From contig CANLVG010000002.1 in the NCBI GenBank assembly GCA_947494565.1, positions 496,001 to 560,000 of the forward strand: a stretch of DNA of 64,000 nucleotides, given 5' to 3'. This stretch comes from an uncultured Flavobacteriaceae bacterium (lineage in GTDB: Bacteria > Bacteroidota > Bacteroidia > Flavobacteriales > Flavobacteriaceae). Shown here in pieces: positions 1 to 8,135 of this stretch. The notes under the pieces are model-generated. The model saw nothing but the letters and a program-made list of their open reading frames with translations. It ran no database searches and was not told the origin of the DNA. Positions within the stretch are counted from its first letter, which is position 1. Every line of letters starts with the position of its first letter. The position numbers were made by a program, and so were the translations under genes.

Positions 1-773
1 TGATAAGATGGACATTCGGCGAAGGATTCATAGCGACGAATGGAGAGTCCAGTTAAAATGGAGCTAGGAAGGGTGAAATTCCCCTGTGGTTTTGTCTGCA
101 TCATTTGCAATTTGGACACTTCTAAATCGCTCTCCTCGAACAATCGCGGATAGAGCGTTTTGAATTCGCTTCCATTACAAATGATAACCTTTGAGGCAAG
201 AAGGGTCTTGCCGCCTGAAAGATAGACTTCAACACCCTCCGATAGCTTATTGCATTCGAGTACCGTGTTTTGGAGGAATAAATCCAAACCTACGGCTTTT
301 AGATACGTGTGTACTTTATTGACCATCAAACGAGGTTCGACCATAATTTCCTCTGGGAAAAAGAGCCCTGCCTTCACATAGTCTGATCGCAGACCGACAT
401 AGCGCTCCAAACACTCCTCTTTCGTCAATAAAACCGATGTATATTGGTTATTTTGATTGATTCGATGAAGCTCTTCCAGTAGTTGTACTTCTTCCTCGTT
501 CGCAGCAAAGTATACTGATCCTTCCTGACGTACGGAAATATCAAAGGCTTCCTGTATTTCCTTATAGATCCTTAAGCTTCGGCGTCCATAGGCTTGCCAT
601 TTGGAATTCATGCCTGAAGGGACTACTTGCCCAAAATTGCGGACGGTTGCACTCTGAGGAGTACGATCTTTTTCTATTAAGGCGACTTTAAGTCCGTGTT
701 TCAGTGCGTGATAGGCATGAAAGGTTCCCAGAACCCCTCCGCCTACAATAATCAAGTCATATCCGTTTTTCAT
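1..773 (-). CDS. FAD-dependent oxidoreductase, TIGR03364-like (partial, C-terminus outside window)
   Basis: Reading back from an ATG at 771-773 gives an open frame of 257 codons that runs off the left edge. The start is MKNGYDLIIVGGGVLGTFHA, a Rossmann dinucleotide-binding fingerprint (GGGVLGT), followed by an acidic residue at the end of beta-2 (ALIEKD). The motif SATVRNFGQVVPSG and the DAO-type layout resemble the TIGR03364 group of glycine-oxidase/sarcosine-oxidase-like flavoenzymes. In other genomes these often sit beside phosphonate-catabolism genes and oxidise amines or amino acids. The gene reads in the same direction as the DUF5690 transporter, which ends 74 bp upstream, so an operon is likely. 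The substrate is not visible from sequence. Subfamily placement is from memory of the family. Confidence 0.75.
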   Translation of the reverse strand, partial: MKNGYDLIIVGGGVLGTFHAYHALKHGLKVALIEKDRTPQSATVRNFGQVVPSGMNSKWQAYGRRSLRIYKEIQEAFDISVRQEGSVYFAANEEEVQLLEELHRINQNNQYTSVLLTKEECLERYVGLRSDYVKAGLFFPEEIMVEPRLMVNKVHTYLKAVGLDLFLQNTVLECNKLSEGVEVYLSGGKTLLASKVIICNGSEFKTLYPRLFEESDLEVSKLQMMQTKPQGNFTLPSSILTGLSIRRYESFAECPSY

Positions 774-847
774 CTACTCCATTTTAGTTATACCATTAAC
801 TGGGTTCGATCATCTCTACCGACCATTCTATTCATGCTCCCCCGATC

Positions 848-2170
848 TTAAACAATGCGCATTTGCTGTTCCGAGGGAAGTTGCACTTTCTTATACTTTG
901 ACCTAAAATATACTAACGAAAGTATGCCAACAACCAAACCTATCAAGGCAACGAGGTAGGTACTATTGATAAAGAACCGTACCCACGAAAGTTCGCCTTG
1001 ACCAAAATTTTTATAGAGCAGAACACCTATGCTTCCAAGGTATCCGAAAGCATCGGCGATATAAATGAGGAAACCCACATTACCTTGTATTCTAAATACC
1101 GCGATCATTCGATCAAAAAATAGCCCGTTAAAAGGCACATAACAGCTATAAAGTCCAAAACCTGTGACCATCATCCATACCAGCGGGGAAACGAGCTCCA
1201 TTTGATACAAGAAGGTATTGGTACCGATAATCAACACTCCAAAAAGCAAGAGGTAGTGATAATATAGAAAGGCCTTTTTGTTGTTTTTTATGAAACTCAT
1301 TGCTCCCAATGCCAATAATACCACGATGGCTATCGGAATTTCCGCAAGCGTGTAAACGGATACATCTCCTTCATACCCTATAGCATCCCAAATTTCACGA
1401 GAAAAATTGTCTCTGAAATCTCGCAAGGCGGTCAAGCAAGTATAGAAGAAAACAAGTATGGCCAAGGGAAACATAAAGGTACGTATCAACTGTTTTCGGT
1501 CTGACCGGGTCATCGGGTCTCTTTTTGAGCGTAAGGTCATGTCTTCGGCAGTAGGTTGGGGCATGCGCTCTAACAAGAAAGCAAAACAGGCAAAAGGAAT
1601 CAAAAAAAGTGCTCCGGTTACCGCAGGCATCCATATTTCAGCAATCTGAAGTTGATTGAGCACAACAAGCCCTATCGACTTAACGGCACCGCTTGAAACA
1701 ATAAAGCTAGAACAAAGGGCGACACCAAGAATCTCGGTAAACTTTCGCCCTTCTAAATATGAAAACACGATGCCCCATATCATTCCCAGTGAAAGGCCGT
1801 TTAGAAACATAAAAATGATATTATACGGGGCTGATAGCACACCAAAGGCTATCAAACAACCTTCAGCCAAAAGAATCATGCCAAGCAGGTACGGCAATCT
1901 GCGATTGGGGCTTAGTTCCGAAATCAATTGAATACCGATGAACTTAGATAGCATATACCCCAACACCTGCGAAATGATCAACAATATCTTATAATCTATA
2001 CCAATAAAAGCTATGTTCTCAAAGGTGGCTACGGTAAATGGCTTACGAAAGGCATACATACAAAAATAGGTGCCGAACGATGCGAATGCACTGTACCCAA
2101 GAAACCGAATATCGTTTACCGCTATTTTCAAAAACAAATCTAAGAGTTTACAAATGGTAAAAATTTGCAA
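848..2170 (-). CDS. DUF5690-family multi-pass membrane protein (MFS-like transporter)
   Basis: The product is about 440 residues with ten to twelve hydrophobic segments. It begins with FGTYFCMYAFRKPFT, a sequence I associate with DUF5690, a Bacteroidetes/Planctomycetes group related to sugar-phosphate-type MFS permeases (the YxxRxPF pattern after TM1). It probably imports a small organic solute for the oxidoreductase encoded next. The start is uncertain. The longest frame begins with TTG at 2168-2170, and the first in-frame ATG falls inside TM1, so a TTG or another non-ATG start is likely. It is divergent from the plus-strand envelope operon across a 288 bp spacer. Confidence 0.7.
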   Translation of the reverse strand: MQIFTICKLLDLFLKIAVNDIRFLGYSAFASFGTYFCMYAFRKPFTVATFENIAFIGIDYKILLIISQVLGYMLSKFIGIQLISELSPNRRLPYLLGMILLAEGCLIAFGVLSAPYNIIFMFLNGLSLGMIWGIVFSYLEGRKFTEILGVALCSSFIVSSGAVKSIGLVVLNQLQIAEIWMPAVTGALFLIPFACFAFLLERMPQPTAEDMTLRSKRDPMTRSDRKQLIRTFMFPLAILVFFYTCLTALRDFRDNFSREIWDAIGYEGDVSVYTLAEIPIAIVVLLALGAMSFIKNNKKAFLYYHYLLLFGVLIIGTNTFLYQMELVSPLVWMMVTGFGLYSCYVPFNGLFFDRMIAVFRIQGNVGFLIYIADAFGYLGSIGVLLYKNFGQGELSWVRFFINSTYLVALIGLVVGILSLVYFRSKYKKVQLPSEQQMRIV

Positions 2171-2458
2171 ACAATATTCTATATTTTTTTAGTATTAGTA
2201 ACTATTTAAACGTTATCTGATCGTTATAAAAAAGTAACTCGGCTTGTATATTTTATAATCATCGCTTAACGAAATGGTAAACACCAGTTTACAAGGACTC
2301 CCATTTTAAATGACAAACTTTGTGTCACCTGATTTTCGTTACATGAAAATTAACTTCAGTTTATCCTTGACCTTTTTGGTCAACTTCTTGATTACTCGAT
2401 TGAGTACTTATTATTCGCCCTTTAAATTCAAGAAAATCAAAATCCAACTACCGAGCTG
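2171..2458. other. Divergent intergenic spacer
   Basis: An AT-rich spacer of 288 bp separates the minus-strand DUF5690 gene from the plus-strand phosphoesterase operon, so it must hold promoters for both directions. A weak Bacteroidetes-like -7 element (AAACTTTG, 2315-2322) is visible on the plus strand but lacks a good -33 partner. The right half contains a short open frame described separately. No hairpin terminator was seen. Confidence 0.4.
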
Positions 2459-2459
2459 A
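2343..2459 (+). CDS. Possible 38-residue leader peptide upstream of the LpxH-like gene
   Basis: ATG at 2343 opens a frame of 38 codons ending in TGA at 2457-2459. The stop overlaps the ATG of the phosphoesterase (TGATG), an arrangement typical of translational coupling. The peptide starts MKINFSLSLTFLVNFLITRL, is hydrophobic for about 20 residues, and ends in a basic stretch (KFKKIKIQLPS), so it could be a small membrane peptide. It has no recognised family. It may be only chance in AT-rich DNA; the coupled stop/start is the one positive sign. Confidence 0.25.
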   Translation: MKINFSLSLTFLVNFLITRLSTYYSPFKFKKIKIQLPS

Positions 2460-3319
2460 TGAAGAAAAGACCCGTTGATATTGTTGTCATATCCGATGTA
2501 CACCTAGGAACATACGGATGTCATGCCAAAGAACTACTAAAGTATCTGAAGTCGATAAAGCCAGAACAGGTAGTCCTCAATGGGGACATTATCGATATCT
2601 GGCAATTCAGCAAAAGATATTGGCCAAAGTCACATATGAAAGTAATCAAGTTGATTATGGAATGGATTACGAAAGGCGTAAAAGTGTATTACATTACGGG
2701 TAATCATGACGAAATGCTTCGAAAATTCGTTGGTTTTCGTCTAGGATCTTTTAGCATTGAAAATAAAATAGTGCTCGACCTTCATGGAAAAAAGGCTTGG
2801 ATGTTCCATGGTGATGTATTTGACGTGACCATGCAACACTCGAAATGGATCGCGAAACTCGGCGCCATGGGTTATGACTTTCTAATCCTCTTGAACAGTG
2901 GCGTGAATTATCTCAGTAAACAAATGGGCAGGGGCAGGGTTTCCATGTCAAAGAGAATCAAGAACGGGGTAAAATCCGCCATCAAATTCATCGGTGACTT
3001 TGAAAAGACAGCTGCCGATATTGCGATAGAAAAGGAATTCGATTTTGTGGTCTGCGGACATATTCATCAACCTCAAATTCGGCAAATAAAAACGCCCAAG
3101 GGCACTGTAATGTATCTGAACTCTGGGGACTGGATCGAAAACCTGACTGCATTGGAATACTACAAAGGAGAATGGGAACTATATCAGTTCAACGAAGATG
3201 CACGGATGAAGGCCAACGATATAGAGGTATCAGAGGCGGATGAAGCGTTGGAGAAAAACATACTTTTTGAACGTTTGTTGGAGGAGTTCAATTCAATATC
3301 GAGCCCTGAACGCCTATAG
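2459..3319 (+). CDS. LpxH-like UDP-2,3-diacylglucosamine diphosphatase family metallophosphoesterase
   Basis: This 286-residue calcineurin-type phosphoesterase has all the metal-binding blocks: SDVHLG (D13, H15), NGDIID (D43), TGNHDE (N82, H83), FHGD, and CGHIHQP near residue 200. The fold and length fit the LpxH-like family that cleaves UDP-2,3-diacylglucosamine to lipid X in lipid A synthesis at the inner face of the cytoplasmic membrane. Bacteroidetes carry several paralogues, and some act on other pyrophosphates or phospholipids, so the lipid A role is only likely. It is first in a plus-strand run with a glycosyltransferase 20 bp downstream, which supports envelope lipid or glycan metabolism. 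Confidence 0.75.
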   Translation: MKKRPVDIVVISDVHLGTYGCHAKELLKYLKSIKPEQVVLNGDIIDIWQFSKRYWPKSHMKVIKLIMEWITKGVKVYYITGNHDEMLRKFVGFRLGSFSIENKIVLDLHGKKAWMFHGDVFDVTMQHSKWIAKLGAMGYDFLILLNSGVNYLSKQMGRGRVSMSKRIKNGVKSAIKFIGDFEKTAADIAIEKEFDFVVCGHIHQPQIRQIKTPKGTVMYLNSGDWIENLTALEYYKGEWELYQFNEDARMKANDIEVSEADEALEKNILFERLLEEFNSISSPERL

Positions 3320-3339
3320 CAGACCGTAAATCATTTCGA

Positions 3340-4344
3340 ATGAAAGTACTCTATGCAATTCAAGGTACCGGAAACGGGCATTTAAGCAGAGCTCGTGATA
3401 TTATACCCCTTTTACAAAAGCAAAGGCTTGCGCTTGATATTCTTGTAAGTGGTACTCAGGCCGATATCAAGATTCCCCATCCTGTAAAATACCAAATGAA
3501 TGGTTGGAGCTTTATCTTCGGCAAAAAAGGAGGCGTAGATGTCTGGAGAACCTACTTGAAAACCAATTCGAGTAGGTTACAAAGAGAGGTTAAAAGCGTT
3601 CCGGTAGGCGATTACGACCTGATTATCAATGATTTTGAGCCCGTTTCGGCATGGGCCTGCAAACTGAGACACAAACCCTGTGTAAGTCTGAGCCATCAGG
3701 CCGCCGTATTATCGAAAAAAGCACCAAAGCCTAAAAAAAACGACCCCTTAGGAAGGTTGATTCTCAAAAAGTACGCTCCGACTACCAAACAATTCGGGTT
3801 GCACTTTAAAGAATACGAACCGTATATCCACACCCCTATCATTCGCCAGGAAATTAGAAATACGACAAGGACCAAAGGCCAGCATTACACGGTTTACCTC
3901 CCTTCATATAGCGATGAGAAACTCTTAAACGTCTTATCGGAGATAAAGACCGTGCAATGGGAAGTATTCTCCAAACATGCCCGAACCAATTTCTTCCAAA
4001 ACAATATTACCGTTAGAAGAATCAACAATGAGGCTTTTGTACAGAGTATGGCTACAAGTCGCGGTATATTATGCGGGGCGGGATTCGAAACCCCTGCCGA
4101 AGCGCTTCATATGGGAAAAAAATTGATGGTCATACCGATGAAGAGCCAGTATGAGCAACAATGTAATGCCGCTGCATTGAAAGATATGGGTGTACCCATA
4201 ATTAAATCGCTGAAAATGAAACATTTGAATAAAATAAAAAGTTGGATTGAGACTGATAGCATCAAAGAGGTATACTATCCCGACATTACGGAAAGCATAA
4301 TTGATCAATTGCTACAAGAAACAGTCATCGGTACTTCTCATTAG
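3340..4344 (+). CDS. GT-B fold glycosyltransferase (MurG/UGT-like)
   Basis: The product has 334 residues. The N-terminus, MKVLYAIQGTGNGHLSRARD, is the glycine-rich acceptor-side loop of GT-B enzymes (GxGNGHxxR). The C-terminal half has CGAGFETPAEALHMGKKLMV followed by QYEQQCNAAAL, which matches the nucleotide-sugar donor site of UGT/MurG-type transferases (GGxxTxxEAL...Q..NA). No transmembrane helix is evident, so it is probably cytosolic or peripheral. It starts 20 bp after the LpxH-like gene and ends 13 bp before the chosen start of the GH1 gene. The sugar donor and acceptor are unknown; a glycolipid product is an inference from the neighbour. Confidence 0.7.
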   Translation: MKVLYAIQGTGNGHLSRARDIIPLLQKQRLALDILVSGTQADIKIPHPVKYQMNGWSFIFGKKGGVDVWRTYLKTNSSRLQREVKSVPVGDYDLIINDFEPVSAWACKLRHKPCVSLSHQAAVLSKKAPKPKKNDPLGRLILKKYAPTTKQFGLHFKEYEPYIHTPIIRQEIRNTTRTKGQHYTVYLPSYSDEKLLNVLSEIKTVQWEVFSKHARTNFFQNNITVRRINNEAFVQSMATSRGILCGAGFETPAEALHMGKKLMVIPMKSQYEQQCNAAALKDMGVPIIKSLKMKHLNKIKSWIETDSIKEVYYPDITESIIDQLLQETVIGTSH

Positions 4345-4357
4345 TTCACCACATTTC

Positions 4358-5728
4358 ATGTCCGCACGCGCCCCCTCGAAACAATTCAACCTTACTTCTA
4401 CCGATTTTGGAACGGGTTTTTCCTGGGGCATATCCACAGCGGCGTATCAAAACGAAGGAGCTCATAATATTGATGGTAAAGGACCTTCGATATGGGACAC
4501 GTTCACCCAAAAAAAGGGAACCATCTATAAGGCACAAAATGGGCAGACCGCCTGCGATTTCTTTCACCGTTACAAGGCGGATATTTTGCTGTTAAAGGCG
4601 ATGAACATTCCAAATTTTAGATTTTCATTGGCCTGGTCTCGTTTACTTCCAAAAGGTTATGGGCATATTAGCCCCCAAGGCGTGGATTTTTATAACCGCG
4701 TCATTGATTTTTGCTTGGAATGTGGTATTCGCCCGTGGATCACCCTCTATCATTGGGACCTGCCTCAAGCCCTTGAGGATCACGGCGGTTGGATGAACCG
4801 GGATATTTTGGGTTGGTTCGAAGACTATGTAAAGCTCTGTGCCTCATTATTTGGGGACCGTGTCACACATTGGATGGTGTTGAACGAACCCATGGTATTT
4901 ACAGGCGCAGGTTATTTTTTGGGCGTTCACGCTCCTGGCAAAAAAGGATTGAAGAGTTTCCTGCCGGCCGTACATCACGCTACTTTATGTCAAGCGATTG
5001 GAGGCAAGGTAGTACGCGGGCTAGTTCCCAATGCTGAAGTGGGAACTACTTTTTCATGTTCCCAAATAAATGCATTTTCTGAAAAGTCAAAAGATATTCG
5101 AGCGGCCCAAAAAGCGGACGTGCTACTGAATCGCCTATTTATAGAACCGGCTTTGGGGTTAGGCTATCCTTCGGAAGACCTTCCTATATTAAAACGCCTT
5201 GACTCCTTTAAAAAGGGGGGTGATGACCAGAAGCTGCTTTTTGATTTTGATTTTATCGGCATTCAAAATTATACTAGGGAAGTTGTCAAACACAGTTATA
5301 CCGTACCCTATCTACATGCTAAAATTGTTCCAGCAACCGATAGACCCGTAAAAACCACTCTGATGGATTGGGAGGTGCACCCCCCGAGTATCTATAACAT
5401 GATCGCAAAATTCAACGCCTATTCCAATATCCCGAAAATCATTGTCACGGAAAATGGTGCCGCCTTTTCCGATAACATAAGAAATGGGGCGGTGCATGAC
5501 CCTGAAAGACTAGGGTATCTTCAACAATACCTCTATCAAGTTCATAAAGCCCAACAAGACGGTTATAAGGTATCCGGGTACTTTGCCTGGACATTTACAG
5601 ACAACTTTGAATGGGCCGAAGGGTATTTCCCGAGATTCGGGTTGGTGTATACCGATTTTCCATCCCAAAGGAGAATTATAAAGAGTTCCGGAAAGTGGTA
5701 TCGCGATTTTTTGGGGAACGTTCCTTGA
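4358..5728 (+). CDS. Glycoside hydrolase family 1 beta-glucosidase/beta-glycosidase
   Basis: From ATG 4358 the protein has 456 residues, normal for GH1. It shows FSWGISTAAYQNEGA at the N-terminus, the acid/base glutamate in LNEP (E177), the nucleophile in IIVTENGAAF (E365), and the aglycone-site block FAWTFTDNFEWAEGY near the end. A longer frame from 4301 would overlap the preceding gene by 44 bp and adds residues unlike GH1, so 4358 is preferred. There is no signal peptide, so the enzyme should act on short beta-glucosides or glycolipids in the cytoplasm. Its place after a glycosyltransferase is unusual and may mean that it trims or recycles that enzyme's product. Confidence 0.9.
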   Translation: MSARAPSKQFNLTSTDFGTGFSWGISTAAYQNEGAHNIDGKGPSIWDTFTQKKGTIYKAQNGQTACDFFHRYKADILLLKAMNIPNFRFSLAWSRLLPKGYGHISPQGVDFYNRVIDFCLECGIRPWITLYHWDLPQALEDHGGWMNRDILGWFEDYVKLCASLFGDRVTHWMVLNEPMVFTGAGYFLGVHAPGKKGLKSFLPAVHHATLCQAIGGKVVRGLVPNAEVGTTFSCSQINAFSEKSKDIRAAQKADVLLNRLFIEPALGLGYPSEDLPILKRLDSFKKGGDDQKLLFDFDFIGIQNYTREVVKHSYTVPYLHAKIVPATDRPVKTTLMDWEVHPPSIYNMIAKFNAYSNIPKIIVTENGAAFSDNIRNGAVHDPERLGYLQQYLYQVHKAQQDGYKVSGYFAWTFTDNFEWAEGYFPRFGLVYTDFPSQRRIIKSSGKWYRDFLGNVP

Positions 5729-5796
5729 AACGATTCACTTCGTAAGATGTGCAATTGGTCTTTTTGACGAAAAAACAAAAGCTTAACGTAAATTCA

Positions 5797-5826
5797 TTGT
5801 CAAAACAGTCGACATTCCCTATTTTG
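5797..5826 (+). promoter_or_regulatory. Candidate Bacteroidetes-type promoter for the 81-residue protein
   Basis: TTG at 5797-5799, then 20 bp, then TATTTTG at 5820-5826 resembles the phylum's -33 (TTTG) and -7 (TAnnTTTG) pair. Transcription would begin near 5833, about 12 bp before the ATG at 5845. Both elements are inexact. Confidence 0.3.
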
Positions 5827-5844
5827 TTTTACTAATTTTTTTCA

Positions 5845-6090
5845 ATGCGAATCAACTGGATACCGATAAGAACTTCACCATATGCGAATATCGCTGCTCT
5901 AATTCAAGAAGAGTACGAGTTCAGGGCTAAGATGACCAAGATTTTACTTGAATATCTAGATGATTCCAATGAATACGATTTAGAATGTATCAGCTTTGAT
6001 TTCGACACAAGAACCAAATCCTTTAAGGTTTCTTCCAAAACCCCAGAACCGATATACTCAGAGCTTCTTAAAATCGATGCTGGTGACTAA
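5845..6090 (+). CDS. Small hypothetical protein, 81 residues
   Basis: The gene starts at ATG 5845 and ends in TAA 6090. The peptide begins MRINWIPIRTSPYANIAALI, is acidic in the middle (EYLDDSNEYDLECISFDFD), and has no signal peptide or transmembrane segment. I do not recognise a family. Support comes from a plausible promoter just upstream and a rho-independent terminator 126 bp downstream on the same strand, which would make it a single-gene unit. Confidence 0.5.
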   Translation: MRINWIPIRTSPYANIAALIQEEYEFRAKMTKILLEYLDDSNEYDLECISFDFDTRTKSFKVSSKTPEPIYSELLKIDAGD

Positions 6091-6215
6091 TACAGTGCTT
6101 TCCGATAACCGATGCGAAATCACATAAAATTGAAGTTTACTTAACCTCAACTACGCGACGAAGTGTCATATTTGCACCTTTACTTGAGTTAAGTTGAGAT
6201 AAATTAGTCCTAAAG

Positions 6216-6243
6216 ACCGGTATCTATTTGATATCGGTTTTTT
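6216..6243 (+). terminator. Rho-independent terminator
   Basis: Stem ACCGGTATC (6216-6224), loop TATTT, and pairing arm GATATCGGT (6230-6238) with one G-U pair run into six T residues. Its position fits termination of the transcript of the 81-residue protein. Confidence 0.65.
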
Positions 6244-6375
6244 CATATGGAATCTTAATGCTTGTCGATATATGGTCTTTTGTAGTACCTCTCACCTGAA
6301 CTGTCTCCGAGCAATCACTAGACATATAAAGGGATTAAAATTTTGAAAATCGACACGGGCGTCAAAACAAATTGA

Positions 6376-6390
6376 CTGCCCGACAGGCAG
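6376..6390. repeat. Short inverted repeat in spacer
   Basis: CTGCC - CGACA - GGCAG forms a perfect 5 bp stem with a 5-base loop. It is more GC-rich than the surrounding spacer, and similar short GC-rich palindromes recur in intergenic DNA of flavobacteria. A regulatory role cannot be shown from one copy. Confidence 0.3.
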
Positions 6391-6454
6391 GAACAAATCT
6401 CGAATATCGAATCAAAAATGAGTACTTTAGGGCCAATAGCCAATATCCGTACCC

Positions 6455-8122
6455 ATGCACCAACTACCCTTTCTTCGATATTCTATTTTGGTAGGTCTTG
6501 CCATCATCATTTGTCTCAGCTCATGCCAGGATTCCAATGGTAATTTTTCCAAAAACGATGTGGAACATGCGCAACAACTCATCGGAGTTTCATTTTCAAA
6601 ACAAGCCCTCGATACCATCTATCCGTACCTTGAACGCAATAGAACGGGGTATGATTCATTACGAAACCATCCGATTCCTATTGAGGTGATGCCCGCCATT
6701 CGATTTGATCCTATTCCCCATGGTTTTAAGATACGACCTCAGGCATTGCCTCCCATCTGGACCGTAGCCGATAGTATTGCACTCCCTAGAAATCGAGACG
6801 ATCTGGCCTTTTACAGCATTCCTGAATTGGCTTCCTTGATCAAGCATCGTCAACTGTCCGCTGTGGAGCTGACCGAATTCTTTCTACAACGGATCAAAAA
6901 GCACGATTCGATCTTGCAGGCTACCATCACCATAACCGAGGAAATGGCCTTGAAGCAGGCGAGAAAAATGGATGAAGAACTTGAAAATGGAACTTACCGT
7001 GGTATTTTACATGGCATCCCTTATGGCGTCAAAGACCTCTTGGCCGTGGAGGGCTATAAAACAACTTGGGGAGCGGCCCCCTATAAAGACCAGGAGCTAG
7101 CAATTACGGCCACCGTGGTAGAAAAATTGCAAGCTGCCGGAGGTGTCCTCATCGCCAAATTGGTTTCAGGGGCCCTAGCCCGGGGGGACGTATGGTTCGG
7201 TGGAAAAACCAAAAACCCTTGGGACATTACTGAGGGGGCCAGCGGTTCATCCGCTGGATCTGGAGCGGCGACCTCGGCGGGCCTGGTACCTTTTGCTATT
7301 GGAACCGAAACCCTAGGCTCCATTACTTCTCCGAGCACCAAAACCGGTATCACAGGGCTACGACCTACCTACGGGCAAGTAAGTCGGCATGGGGTGATGC
7401 CCCTGAGTTGGTCTATGGACAAGGTGGGGCCAATGGCAAGAAGTGCAGAAGACTGCGCCATCGTCTACAGCATTATCAAGGGGTATGATACAAAAGATCT
7501 GACAACCACTGATTATCCTTTTGGCCTTGATCTGGAAAAGGACTTTCGTTCGCTTAGGGTGGGATACCTCAAAGAGGATATCGAAAGTGATACTACAAAA
7601 CACTGCGACAATCTTCAGCTAGCCATTGCAAAGTTCAAATCAATGGGTGTTGCCTTGAAGGAAGTAGCACTCCCCGAAGATTTACCTTTCAATAGTTTTG
7701 ATATCATTCTGCGGTCGGAAGCCGGGGCTTTTTTCGATGAACTCGTACGCTCCGGAAGTGTCGATGAGATGGTGGAACAAGATCAAAAATCACGCGCCAA
7801 TTCATTGCGACAATCACGCTTCATACCCGCGGTAGAATATATTCAGGCAAACCGACAACGCCAACGTATGATGCAAAAAATAAACGCGCTTTTACAAGAT
7901 TTTGACGTCATCATCTCCCCGACCTTTGGCAACCGTCAATTGGTCATCACTAATTTAACGGGGCATCCGGTCATTTCGATTCCTACGGGGCTCGATTACG
8001 AAAAGCATCCTACGAGTATCACTCTGGTCGGTAATCTATACGATGAGGCCAGTATTCTATTGTTGGCCAAGGCCTTTCAAGATCAAACACTATTTGACGA
8101 GATGCACCCGGAGGGCTATTGA
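6455..8122 (+). CDS. Amidase-signature family lipoprotein
   Basis: The product has 555 residues. A type II signal peptide ends in the lipobox LSSC (Cys24), so the enzyme should be lipid-anchored and periplasmic or surface-exposed. The amidase-signature Ser-Ser-Lys triad can be read: Lys193 in PYGVKDLL, the cis-serine in GASGSSAGSG (about S265) and the nucleophile S289 in ETLGSITSPS. The family hydrolyses carboxamide bonds (aryl or fatty acid amides, peptide amides). The export signal suggests scavenging or detoxifying external amides rather than the GatA tRNA role. It converges on the terminal ABC ATPase with only 13 bp between stops. Confidence 0.85.
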   Translation: MHQLPFLRYSILVGLAIIICLSSCQDSNGNFSKNDVEHAQQLIGVSFSKQALDTIYPYLERNRTGYDSLRNHPIPIEVMPAIRFDPIPHGFKIRPQALPPIWTVADSIALPRNRDDLAFYSIPELASLIKHRQLSAVELTEFFLQRIKKHDSILQATITITEEMALKQARKMDEELENGTYRGILHGIPYGVKDLLAVEGYKTTWGAAPYKDQELAITATVVEKLQAAGGVLIAKLVSGALARGDVWFGGKTKNPWDITEGASGSSAGSGAATSAGLVPFAIGTETLGSITSPSTKTGITGLRPTYGQVSRHGVMPLSWSMDKVGPMARSAEDCAIVYSIIKGYDTKDLTTTDYPFGLDLEKDFRSLRVGYLKEDIESDTTKHCDNLQLAIAKFKSMGVALKEVALPEDLPFNSFDIILRSEAGAFFDELVRSGSVDEMVEQDQKSRANSLRQSRFIPAVEYIQANRQRQRMMQKINALLQDFDVIISPTFGNRQLVITNLTGHPVISIPTGLDYEKHPTSITLVGNLYDEASILLLAKAFQDQTLFDEMHPEGY

Positions 8123-8135
8123 AGCTCACTTCGGA

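Larger units (their letters stand above)
6091..6454. other. 364 bp intergenic region with terminator and short palindrome
   Basis: This spacer holds a terminator hairpin (6216-6243) and a small inverted repeat (6376-6390), described separately. The remaining sequence shows no open frame of note and no tRNA-like fold. The promoter for the amidase gene should lie in the last 150 bp, but no clear -33/-7 pair was found. Confidence 0.5.

Noticed and set aside
1395-1634. Minus-strand frame inside the DUF5690 gene
   Set aside because: It overlaps an intact membrane-protein gene in another frame and has no independent support.
4301-4357. Longer start for the GH1 enzyme
   Set aside because: It would overlap the glycosyltransferase by 44 bp and add non-GH1 residues; ATG 4358 follows the previous stop by 13 bp.
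6091-6454. Possible small RNA in the spacer before the amidase
   Set aside because: The only clear structure is a terminator that is well explained by the upstream small gene; no conserved RNA fold was recognised.
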